Below are positions 7,615 through 13,922 of a stretch of 35,912 nucleotides of DNA, one piece after another. Under the pieces are notes generated by a model. It had not been told where the DNA came from. It ran no database searches and saw only the letters and a list, made by a program, of their open reading frames with translations. The DNA is from JAAYZQ01 sp034428935. Lineage in GTDB: Bacteria; Chloroflexota; Anaerolineae; JAAYZQ01. The stretch is taken from NCBI GenBank assembly GCA_034428935.1, contig DAOUHB010000150.1, forward strand, positions 1 through 35,912, written 5' to 3'. The translations under genes were made by a program, and so were the position numbers. Numbering within the stretch: the first letter of the stretch is position 1; every line of letters begins with the position of its first letter.

Positions 7615-9015
7615 TCACAGCAGGCGGAAGGCGGTGATGGTCCGGGGCCTGGTCAACCGGTGCAGGATGTCGGGGGGCTCGACGCAGCTCACCTGCAGGT
7701 CATAGCGCGCGCCGGCGGCGGCCCCGGCGACGATGACGGCCACGCGGTTCCAGCCCTCGTTGGGGAAGGCGCGGGACATCGCGGGTCCCCGCTGGCGGTA
7801 GTCGGGCGAGTCGTAAAGGTGGGCGTTGTTGCCGGCGTCGACGGCCACGATGGTGGTCAGCAGGCGATCGCTTTCCGCGCCCTTGACGTCGACCTGGACC
7901 CAGCGGCAGCTCGAGATGTCGGGCCGGGCGACGTAATAGTTGGCTCCCCAGTCGGCCACCTCCTCGCCCTGGCGCTGCAGGGGTTGGTCCGGGGCCACGG
8001 CTTCGTCGGCCTCCAGGTACACGTCGTCGTACCGGGTTCCGGCCGGCCCCTCCTCGTCGGCATAGCGGTGGCGCTCGCCCACGTTGCCCATGTTCTTGAC
8101 ATAGTTGGCGACGACGAACTCGTGGAACAGGTCTTCCATGCCCTTCAGGTCGGGGCAGCCAGGGGCCGCCTGAACGGCGTGGTCCATGGCCTCGATGTTG
8201 TCGTACTCCAGCGTCTGCTCCCAGTAGAGGCGCAGGGCGTCGATGCCCAGGGCGGGCTCGCCGGCCACGGTGCCGCACGTCTCCATGTAGTAGGTCCAGA
8301 AGAGGCAGGCATAGTAGGAGGCGCTGCGCAGCCCGGCGACGGCCCCGCCATAGTCTTCGTAACTGATGCGGTTGGGGTTGCGCAGGTAGCGGTTGGCCCG
8401 CTGCACGTAGCTGCTGTTGGGCATGGCGTCGAGGCTGCCGGCGCCACCAAAGAACTTGTCCTGGACGGCGGTGGCGCTGCCCTCAAAGCTCCACTTTTCC
8501 TCGGGGCCCTTGTCGTAGCGGTATTGCACGCGGTGAAACAGCTCGTGGACGGGGGTGCTCTGAATGGCGCGCAGGTCGCCGGCCTGGTACTCGTTGCGGA
8601 TGCAGCCGGCGTCGAGCTTGAAATAGTCGTAGGGCGCGGGCACGGCCCACATGGCGACGCCGCACATGGCGTCGAGGTCGAGGATATAGACGTCGAGCTG
8701 CTTGGGGTTCTCCAGGGTGCCGGTGCCCAGGGGCGGCGGGAAGCCATAGTCGGGGTCGTGGACGAGGATGTGGTAGGCCTCTTCCAGGATGTCGACGGTG
8801 GCCTGGGCCTCGGCATCGCTGCCCAGGCAGTCGTCACCGGACGATCCGCAGTTGGTCAGGGTGTAGTGGACCACAAAGTGGTCGGTCGACAGGGTCCGAT
8901 CGAGAAAAGGGAAATCGGGCTGGCGGCTCGCCAGGGGAGACGCGAGGCTCGATCCGCCGAGCCCGGGAATCATCAACAGCAAGGCAAGCGCCAGCATCCG
9001 CCTGTTCTGCTTCAT
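7615..9015 (-). CDS. Secreted zinc metalloprotease-like protein (HExxH)
   Basis: Probable exported peptidase of 466 residues. It starts with a signal peptide (basic MKQNRRM, then a leucine-rich core ending near residue 27). The zinc motif HELFH gives His157, Glu158 and His161. A downstream WSFEGSA offers Glu178 as the likely third ligand, as in gluzincins. The flanking text (IQSTPVHELFHRVQYRY) and overall plan resemble the MXAN_6640-type putative metalloproteases, but I am unsure of that subfamily. The C-terminal 130 residues look like a beta-sandwich add-on. ATG 9015 was chosen because AAAGGA stands just upstream and a signal peptide follows at once; the open frame continues far upstream into the repeat region and is not coding there. 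It has its own promoter at 9145-9173. The gene is intact. Confidence 0.75.
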   Translation of the reverse strand: MKQNRRMLALALLLMIPGLGGSSLASPLASRQPDFPFLDRTLSTDHFVVHYTLTNCGSSGDDCLGSDAEAQATVDILEEAYHILVHDPDYGFPPPLGTGTLENPKQLDVYILDLDAMCGVAMWAVPAPYDYFKLDAGCIRNEYQAGDLRAIQSTPVHELFHRVQYRYDKGPEEKWSFEGSATAVQDKFFGGAGSLDAMPNSSYVQRANRYLRNPNRISYEDYGGAVAGLRSASYYACLFWTYYMETCGTVAGEPALGIDALRLYWEQTLEYDNIEAMDHAVQAAPGCPDLKGMEDLFHEFVVANYVKNMGNVGERHRYADEEGPAGTRYDDVYLEADEAVAPDQPLQRQGEEVADWGANYYVARPDISSCRWVQVDVKGAESDRLLTTIVAVDAGNNAHLYDSPDYRQRGPAMSRAFPNEGWNRVAVIVAGAAAGARYDLQVSCVEPPDILHRLTRPRTITAFRLL

Positions 9016-9144
9016 CGCATTCCTTTCGCCATCGTTGGCCAGGTTTGAACGGCGGGCCAAACTGGTTGGGTGCTCGTGTGGTCCGGGGAGTGTGAGCGTG
9101 CCTGGTTCTATGCTGGTGGGTAGCAAGCCTGACAGGCCGGGGCG

Positions 9145-9173
9145 AGTATAGCAGAAGTGGGGGAGGCTGTCAA
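9145..9173 (-). promoter_or_regulatory. Sigma-70-type promoter for the metalloprotease gene
   Basis: On the minus strand TTGACA (9173-9168) and TATACT (9150-9145) are separated by exactly 17 bases. Transcription would begin near 9138 and give a leader of about 120 bases before ATG 9015. Confidence 0.7.
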
Positions 9174-9204
9174 ACAGGGGGCGAAGGGGTGCAAAATTGG
9201 GGGC

Positions 9205-9233
9205 TCGACAAATCCGAACGTTTGTGCTATACT
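9205..9233 (+). promoter_or_regulatory. Sigma-70-type promoter firing into the repeat region
   Basis: On the plus strand TCGACA (9205-9210), 17 bases, TATACT (9228-9233). It is divergent from, and 31 bases away from, the metalloprotease promoter. The next long gene on this strand begins 750 bases away, so the transcript would be either a small ORF, an RNA, or a relic. Confidence 0.5.
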
Positions 9234-9333
9234 GTTCCTGGCAGTGGCAGGAAAAGACGAACACCAAAAAACTCGCCATTTTCGTGCTAGACTGACCGCC
9301 AAATGCGTGCTTTAATAGAGGGGAAGGATTCGC

Positions 9334-9441
9334 ATGTTCGAGCCATCGGTGCACGTCGTAGACAGCTGCCACGCCGCCAGGCGCGCAGCCCCACGAGAGG
9401 ACAGAACTCGCTCCTTGCCGCAGCACGAGGGCGAATCGTAG
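9334..9441 (+). CDS. Possible 35-residue small ORF
   Basis: ATG 9334 has GGGAAGG at 9321-9327, six bases upstream, and lies 100 bases downstream of the plus-strand promoter at 9205-9233. The reading frame runs 35 codons and stops at TAG 9439-9441, which is the first TAG of the TAGACA octamer array. The product (begins MFEPSVHVVD) is basic in the middle and has no recognisable domain. The promoter, ribosome binding site and ORF line up, but a frame this short can occur by chance. Treat as a weak candidate. Confidence 0.22.
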   Translation: MFEPSVHVVDSCHAARRAAPREDRTRSLPQHEGES

Positions 9442-9478
9442 ACAAATAGACAAATAGACACGTAGACAAGTAGACAAC
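9439..9478. repeat. Five tandem TAGACANN octamers
   Basis: Units begin at 9439, 9447, 9455, 9463 and 9471: TAGACAAA twice, then TAGACACG, TAGACAAG and TAGACAAC, an exact eight-base period. It is preceded by AATCG. An inverted, slightly longer-period version lies at 9557-9592. Such evenly phased repeats resemble iterons or arm-type protein binding sites, but no replication or recombinase gene is beside them. Confidence 0.85.
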
Positions 9479-9534
9479 GGGGAAAGGTCAAGACCAAAGT
9501 GCCGCGCGCTCAGCATGCGGAAGGGAATTCTATG

Positions 9535-9592
9535 AATCGTAGACAAAAAATAGGTCTGTCTACTGTCTATTTTGTCTATTTTGTCTACGATT
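9535..9592. repeat. 14-bp inverted repeat AATCGTAGACAAAA with inverted TGTCTA array
   Basis: AATCGTAGACAAAA (9535-9548) is matched perfectly in inverse by TTTTGTCTACGATT (9579-9592), with 30 bases between. Inside are further TGTCTA units at 9557, 9564, 9573 and 9582. The first 13 bases also occur directly at 9434-9446, so the two repeat clusters are inverted relatives. The whole stretch could form a stem-loop of mixed pairing. Confidence 0.85.
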
Positions 9593-9752
9593 AGAACCAT
9601 ATATATTAAAACCGTGTTTCCATAACTCGGGGTTGGCGGCAGGAGCGCCAAGCTGGACAGCGGCCCAACGGTGAGGGCTCGAGGGGGAGGAACCGACCTG
9701 GTGACAACCGTGGCGAGGGGGTAGGCTTTTGTGTGGTCTCTTGACTGTTGCT

Positions 9753-9909
9753 GGTCCCAGGCAATGGGGTGGAGGCCGAGCAGGCGCTCGGCGGTCCCGG
9801 GCAATGGGGTGGAGGCCGAGCAGGCGCTCGGCGGTCCCGGGCGATGGGGCGGAGGCCGAGCAGGCGCTCGGCGGTCCCGGGCGACGGGGCGGAGGCCGTG
9901 GCGAGGGGG
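9753..9909. repeat. 40-bp tandem repeat array, each unit with a 7-bp hairpin
   Basis: Units begin at 9761, 9801, 9841 and 9881 and have the form GCAATGGGGTGGAGGCCGAG followed by CAGGCGCTCGGCGGTCCCGG. The first two are identical, the third carries two changes and the fourth is truncated. Each of the first three contains the hairpin GCCGAGC-AGGC-GCTCGGC (9775-9792, 9815-9832, 9855-9872). A direct repeat CCGTGGCGAGGGGG brackets the array at 9708-9721 and 9896-9909, the first copy ending in one extra context base. There are no spacers, so it is not CRISPR. Confidence 0.9.
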
Positions 9910-9919
9910 GAGAAACGTG

Positions 9920-9948
9920 TGGACAGGGCTCCCTGTTTCGGGTATAAT
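9920..9948 (+). promoter_or_regulatory. Sigma-70-type promoter for the 9987-10978 gene pair
   Basis: TGGACA (9920-9925), 17 bases, consensus TATAAT (9943-9948). The start of transcription would fall near 9955, leaving a leader of about 30 bases with a GAAAGG ribosome binding site before ATG 9987. Confidence 0.8.
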
Positions 9949-9986
9949 GGGCGGCGCACGAGGGCAGATTCGAGAAAGGTTGAGCC

Positions 9987-10688
9987 ATGCATGCCGAGGA
10001 CCGAGTTCTTGTGGCGGTTATGAACCGCCCGCAAGATCTGGAAGTGGCGCGGACCGAGGGTTGGTATCGGATTCCGGCCGGCCACGCCGTGCGGGGCGTC
10101 TTTTTCGAGTACGTGGCGTTCTACCTCACGGCGGCCTTTGGCGACGAAAAGTGGGGGGTGCACTATTACGCCCGCTGCCTGGGACACGAGCTTGCCACGC
10201 GGCGCGACCTGCTGCCCGCCGAGGCCAATCACCCCCGGGCGGACGAGCCCTACTTCAAGCTCCAGATCGGGCCGCTGATGCGGCGGGTGCCGCCCATCAC
10301 CAGCCGGCGATGGCGGCGCGTGACCTTTATCCACACAACCTGGGACCGCTTCCAGGCGGCCCGGGAGCTCAACGACCTGTTTGCCGAGGGCGGCGAGTTT
10401 GTCGACCGCCTGTACCACGCCCTGCGCGAGGAAGGGCTGGCGCCCGAGCGGCGCTATCCGGTCCGCGAGGCGGGCGCCGAGTACGTAGTCGACCTGGCCG
10501 TGCCCTGCCGTGACGGCGTGGTGGCCGTGGACGTGGCCGGCGCGGCGGAGGACCTGGGCGGCGCGCTGCACCTTAGCCTGGAGCAGCTCGACGGCGACCT
10601 GCCCGGCTGCCTGGCCACGATCCGGGCCGAAGTGCAGTGGCGCGGGGGCGAGCTGCCGCCCGGGGGCGAGGAAGGGGCCAGCACGTGA
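9987..10688 (+). CDS. Conserved-looking protein of unknown function, coupled to a MoaD-like gene
   Basis: A 233-residue soluble protein with no signal peptide or membrane segment. I do not recognise the family. The N-terminal two thirds are rich in aromatic residues (VFFEYVAFYLTAAFG, WGVHYYARCLGHEL) and contain an ITSRRWRRVTFI block. Around residue 145 comes a segment (LYHALREEGL, then YVVDLAVPCRDGVVAVDV) that faintly recalls the DUF559/VSR-type restriction-fold core, in which an acidic residue precedes a hydrophobic strand; this is only a hint. ATG 9987 has GAAAGG eight bases upstream and a strong promoter at 9920-9948. The stop overlaps the next start by four bases (GTGA), so the two products are probably made together and may interact. 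Confidence 0.72.
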   Translation: MHAEDRVLVAVMNRPQDLEVARTEGWYRIPAGHAVRGVFFEYVAFYLTAAFGDEKWGVHYYARCLGHELATRRDLLPAEANHPRADEPYFKLQIGPLMRRVPPITSRRWRRVTFIHTTWDRFQAARELNDLFAEGGEFVDRLYHALREEGLAPERRYPVREAGAEYVVDLAVPCRDGVVAVDVAGAAEDLGGALHLSLEQLDGDLPGCLATIRAEVQWRGGELPPGGEEGAST

Positions 10689-10978
10689 AGGTCACCGTCA
10701 AGATGGGCGCGCCCCTCTCGCAGGTGGTGGGCCAGCCCAGGGTCAGCCTCTCTCTGCCGCCGGAGGCCACCCTGGCCGACGTCCTGGACGAGATGCAGGA
10801 GCGCTACCCGGAGTTCCAGGAGGGGCTGAAGGGCAAGGGCCTGCGCAAGCCCTTCGACCGCGTGCTGTACAGCCTCTTTGTCAACAGCCGGCCGGTGGCG
10901 TGGGCCGATGCCCCCGACAACCGACTGCAGGACGGAGACCGGGTTCACATTTTTCTGCCCGTGGCCGGGGGCGAGTAA
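10685..10978 (+). CDS. MoaD/ThiS-family ubiquitin-fold protein ending in GGE
   Basis: Small beta-grasp protein of 97 residues. It has the MoaD/ThiS pattern: an N-terminal strand, the SLPPEATLADVLDEM turn and helix, then VLYSLFVNSRPV, and the C-terminal NRLQDGDRVHIFLPVAGG tail. Family members carry sulfur as a C-terminal thiocarboxylate for molybdopterin, thiamin or tungstopterin synthesis, or act as protein modifiers. Here a glutamate follows the GG pair, so the terminus is GGE and would have to be trimmed to act in the standard way. GTG 10685 is chosen because it overlaps the previous stop and has GAGGAAGGGG upstream; an earlier in-frame start would add low-complexity Arg/Gly residues. No MoeB, MoaE or JAMM protease gene is in the window. 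Confidence 0.72.
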   Translation: MKVTVKMGAPLSQVVGQPRVSLSLPPEATLADVLDEMQERYPEFQEGLKGKGLRKPFDRVLYSLFVNSRPVAWADAPDNRLQDGDRVHIFLPVAGGE

Positions 10979-10984
10979 AGGAGG

Positions 10985-11040
10985 ACAACGGATTTGGAAT
11001 AGAACGGATCCCTTCATCCGTTCTATTCCAAATCCGTTGT
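10985..11040. terminator. 25-bp perfect inverted repeat between convergent genes
   Basis: The arm at 10985-11009 is the exact reverse complement of 11016-11040, with a six-base loop CCCTTC. It starts seven bases after the MoaD-like stop and ends 25 bases before the end of the oppositely oriented flippase gene. There is no T-run on either side, so if it stops transcription it is not a classical intrinsic terminator. It is less GC-rich than its surroundings. It may be a bidirectional terminator or a mobile palindromic element. Confidence 0.7.
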
Positions 11041-11065
11041 TGTTCGGGGCTCTTGTGCGGGTGGG

Positions 11066-12067
11066 CTATGCCTGCTCCTCGAGGACCTGGGAGGCCTGCC
11101 GGAGGTCGCGCCAGGAGAGGCTCTCGCGCCACATGTAAAAGGCGCCCAGGAGGGTGATGGGCAGCCACAGGGCGCCGTGGAGCACGAGCGTGTAGGCCCC
11201 GGCGATGTTGGCGTTGACCCCAAAGGCCTTCAGGATCTCGATGCCCGGCTCGTCAAAGGTGCCCACGTAGCCCGGCGCCGAGGGGATGGTGGTAAAGAGG
11301 TTGACCACGCCGTTCATCAGCATCAGCACAAAGAAGGAAACCTCAAAGTCAAAGGCGTGCATCACGAACCAGTACTTGCCCGTCTCGGCCAGCCAGACCA
11401 CGAGGGACGTTACAAAGATCATGGCCACGTCGCGCCCGCTCCTCAAGAAGTAGAGCCCCTCCAGGAAACGGCCGGCAAAGCCGCGCACCGGCTCGCGAAA
11501 GCGGGCCGGCACCAGGCGGTCGATGAACCAATCGGACAGGGCCTTGGAGCGGCGCGGCGAGGCGGCGATGACAAAAAAGACCCCGAGCGCACCGAAAAAG
11601 AGCAGGCTGAAGACGATGACGAAATTCCGCCAGTTGTCCGGGATGGAAGGAGCCAGGGGCAAGCCAACGAACACGAACAGGAGCATGATCACGCCGTCAA
11701 AGATGCGCTCCACCAGGATGGTGGCCAGGCTGGCGCTGATGCTCACCCCTTCCTTCTGGCGCAGTACGTAGGCGCGCAACAGCTCGCCGATGCGGGCCGG
11801 GTAGATGTTGTTGCCCATGTAGCCGATGCAGACGACGGGAAACAGCCTGCGCAGCGGCACCACTTTCAGGGCGCGCAGCATGTAGTGCCAGCGCCAGGTG
11901 CGGGCCCAGACGCCAAAGAAATAGATGGCGACCCCGGGCACCAGCCACCAATATTGGGCATTCCGCACGTGCTGCCAGACCTCGGGTAAGTCCAGGCCGC
12001 GCAGGGCCAGGTAGAGGAACACGGCGCTGATGAGCAAGCCCAGCCAGAACTGCCAGCGTTTGAACAT
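11066..12067 (-). CDS. Flippase-like membrane protein (LPG_synthase_TM / UPF0104 family)
   Basis: Integral membrane protein of 333 residues with about eight hydrophobic helices. It matches the PF03706 pattern: an early helix ending LRGLDL, the motif ARTWRWHYML near residue 60, then VVCIGYMGNNIYPARIGELLR and VERIFDGV, which are family hallmarks, and a late GYVGTFDE block near residue 275. The family is the transmembrane part of lysylphosphatidylglycerol synthases and also stands alone as lipid- or glycan-related flippase-like proteins; there is no aminoacyltransferase domain here, so the role is open. ATG 12067 has GGAG five bases upstream. It has its own promoter at 12114-12142 and is not linked to the genes around it. 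Confidence 0.85.
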   Translation of the reverse strand: MFKRWQFWLGLLISAVFLYLALRGLDLPEVWQHVRNAQYWWLVPGVAIYFFGVWARTWRWHYMLRALKVVPLRRLFPVVCIGYMGNNIYPARIGELLRAYVLRQKEGVSISASLATILVERIFDGVIMLLFVFVGLPLAPSIPDNWRNFVIVFSLLFFGALGVFFVIAASPRRSKALSDWFIDRLVPARFREPVRGFAGRFLEGLYFLRSGRDVAMIFVTSLVVWLAETGKYWFVMHAFDFEVSFFVLMLMNGVVNLFTTIPSAPGYVGTFDEPGIEILKAFGVNANIAGAYTLVLHGALWLPITLLGAFYMWRESLSWRDLRQASQVLEEQA

Positions 12068-12113
12068 GAATTCTCCAGGTGACTCGATTCGGCATTTCCT
12101 CGGCCGCCCGTCG

Positions 12114-12142
12114 ATTATACCCTCCCGGCAACGAAATGCCAA
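12114..12142 (-). promoter_or_regulatory. Sigma-70-type promoter for the flippase-like gene
   Basis: On the minus strand TTGGCA (12142-12137), 17 bases, consensus TATAAT (12119-12114). The leader to ATG 12067 would be about 40 bases. Confidence 0.78.
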
Positions 12143-12238
12143 CTGGCGCCCGGGCTGCGGCGGCGCGGCGCGAGGAGTTGTGGCCCATGGATAAGATGCG
12201 CAGGCGAGGGAGGTATTACAGTTCCGGCCGGTGGGGCT

Positions 12239-13897
12239 TCAGGGAGAGGGCTCGATCGTCACCTGGACCCGGGCCGGCTCTGACCGCACGCCCGCCACGT
12301 TCCACGCTTCGGCAACAAAGGTCAGGGTTCGGCTCGCCTCGCCATGCCAGGTCAGCGACCACGAGGCGGCGCAGCGGTGTCCCTCGCAGGAAAAGCCCTG
12401 GCCCTCGTCGATCTCCGGATCGCCCGTATCCTCGCCCCGGATGGTCACCTGGACCAGGCCGGCACCGTCCTCCGCCTGGAAGATCAGGGTAAAGGGCTCG
12501 CCGGCCACGACCTGGGTGGGGACGACCGTCAGGATGAGCGTGGGGAGGGACGCGCTGCCCGCGGCGCAAGCCGGCATGCTGATCTCCGGGGCCTCGGCCG
12601 GGGAAGAGGCCCCGGCGGCGTTAAAGGCCACCACGCTGTAGCGGTAGCTGCCGCCGCATGCCACCGAGCGGTCGACGAACGCCTGCGCGTTGGCCGGGAC
12701 CAGGCCCACGCTGGCCTCCACGTCCTGGCGGTGGACGCGAAAGGCATCCTCGTTTTCCGACAGGTCCAGCCAGGTCAATTGGATGGCCTTGCCGCCGTCG
12801 ACCACCCGGGCTTCAAGGCGGGCCGGCCGGGCGGGCGGAACGCTCCTCTGGGCCTCGGCCTTGACCTGGATCTCCAGGTTGAGGGGCGGGCCAAAAAGCT
12901 CGCCCTGGGGAGAGCGCAGGCGCCAGGTGGCGCTGTATACCCCCGCCTCGCCGGGCGCCCGGAAGGTCACGGCCAGGTCGGAAGGCAGGCCCGCCGGCGT
13001 GGGGGGCACGCCGATGGGGCTGGCGGCGCCCATGCCGTCGCCGCTGACCCGGACCAGCTCGTAGCCCACGCCCCATGCGCAGGTGCCGCTGTTGCGCACC
13101 TGCCACACCTTGTCGGCCCGGGCCCCTGGCGCCAGGACCTCGCCGGGCGGCACCGTCACGTCGGATAGGAAGGCAGCCTGGAGGATGCAGGCGGGCCTGG
13201 GCACGGCCGGCGCCGACAGCTCGGCGACTTTGAGCTCGATCTCTGCGCTGCCCAGCGTCTCCTGGCCGGCCGACAGGGCCACGATGGTGATGTGGCACGG
13301 GCCTACGGCATCGGGGCGCCAGGGCAGGGAAAGGGGCAGTGTCGCCTGGCTGGGCGGCAGGCGCGTGCGCACCGCTTGCTCACGCACCATGCGCCCGTCG
13401 ACGCGCAGCTCGACGCGATCGACCATCTCTAACCCGGGACCGGCCGAGAGGGTCAACTCGATGCGCACCTCTTGCCCCAGGGGGACCTCGTCGCCGTCGC
13501 CGGGCGAGGCAATGATCACCTGCACCGGGGGCTCGGGCGTCGCACTGGCCGCCGGCGCCTGCCAGGGCAGCGCCGGCGTTTGCCACAGGGCCAGGCCGCC
13601 GGCGGCCAGAAGGATGACGATGGGCAGGACAAACAGCAGGTGTCGCAGCCTGTGGGAGGGCAGGGGCTTGCTCTCCTCGCCGGCCGGCCATTCCGCCCGG
13701 GGATCGGCGGGCTGCCAGCCGCTGCCCCTGTTCGAGTACCACGCCCCCGACTCGGCGTCGAGCATCCAGAACGTGCCGTTGGCGTCTCGCAGGAGCAGAT
13801 CGGCCACGCGCAGCCGAAACTGCGCGTCGTCGAGGACGCCTTGCTCCCGCTCGATTCGCAGCTCTCGGTATCGCCGTTCCGCCTCTTGGAACTCCAC
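12239..13897 (-). CDS. Membrane-anchored protein with NBR1-Ig-like and fibronectin-III domains
   Basis: A 552-residue protein with a cytoplasmic N-terminus, one membrane helix near residues 82-106 and a large outside part. The N-terminus (residues 1-75) is a charged helical segment followed by FWMLDAESGAWYSNRGSGW, a small aromatic motif. Outside come a proline/alanine linker, an Ig-like domain (about 125-225) and an NBR1-Ig-like domain (about 237-345) with the family text SDVTVPPG, WQVRNSGTCAWG and a MGAASPI tail. A fibronectin-III-like domain with TWLDLSENEDAFRVHR follows, then a final beta domain. The start is GTG 13897; the ribosome binding site is weak. It lies 25 bases after the SbcD-like gene and may share its promoter. 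It is probably a cell-surface binding or adhesion protein; the ligand is unknown. Confidence 0.78.
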   Translation of the reverse strand: MEFQEAERRYRELRIEREQGVLDDAQFRLRVADLLLRDANGTFWMLDAESGAWYSNRGSGWQPADPRAEWPAGEESKPLPSHRLRHLLFVLPIVILLAAGGLALWQTPALPWQAPAASATPEPPVQVIIASPGDGDEVPLGQEVRIELTLSAGPGLEMVDRVELRVDGRMVREQAVRTRLPPSQATLPLSLPWRPDAVGPCHITIVALSAGQETLGSAEIELKVAELSAPAVPRPACILQAAFLSDVTVPPGEVLAPGARADKVWQVRNSGTCAWGVGYELVRVSGDGMGAASPIGVPPTPAGLPSDLAVTFRAPGEAGVYSATWRLRSPQGELFGPPLNLEIQVKAEAQRSVPPARPARLEARVVDGGKAIQLTWLDLSENEDAFRVHRQDVEASVGLVPANAQAFVDRSVACGGSYRYSVVAFNAAGASSPAEAPEISMPACAAGSASLPTLILTVVPTQVVAGEPFTLIFQAEDGAGLVQVTIRGEDTGDPEIDEGQGFSCEGHRCAASWSLTWHGEASRTLTFVAEAWNVAGVRSEPARVQVTIEPSP

Positions 13898-13922
13898 AGT
13901 CTATGCTCTGCTCCGCCCTGGA

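Larger units (their letters stand above)
9016..9986. other. 970-bp intergenic segment rich in repeats and promoters
   Basis: No convincing long gene lies here. The segment contains two back-to-back promoters (minus 9145-9173, plus 9205-9233), one tiny ORF with a ribosome binding site, TAGACA octamer repeats with an inverted partner, an AT-rich patch around 9595-9612, a 40-bp GC-rich tandem array and a promoter for the next gene. The open frames that cross the 40-bp array change register with each unit because 40 is not a multiple of three, so they are not genes. Confidence 0.7.

Noticed and set aside
7660..9048. 462-codon plus-strand frame over the metalloprotease
   Set aside because: Antisense shadow rich in Val/Gly/His with no motif; the minus strand has a signal peptide, HELFH, ribosome binding site and promoter.
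9753..9909. Possible CRISPR array
   Set aside because: The 40-bp units follow each other directly without unique spacers, and no cas gene is present.
9560..10571. Minus-strand frames of 142 and 321 codons crossing the 40-bp array
   Set aside because: The product is a register-shifting translation of the tandem repeat and continues antisense to the 233-residue gene; no start signal or family.
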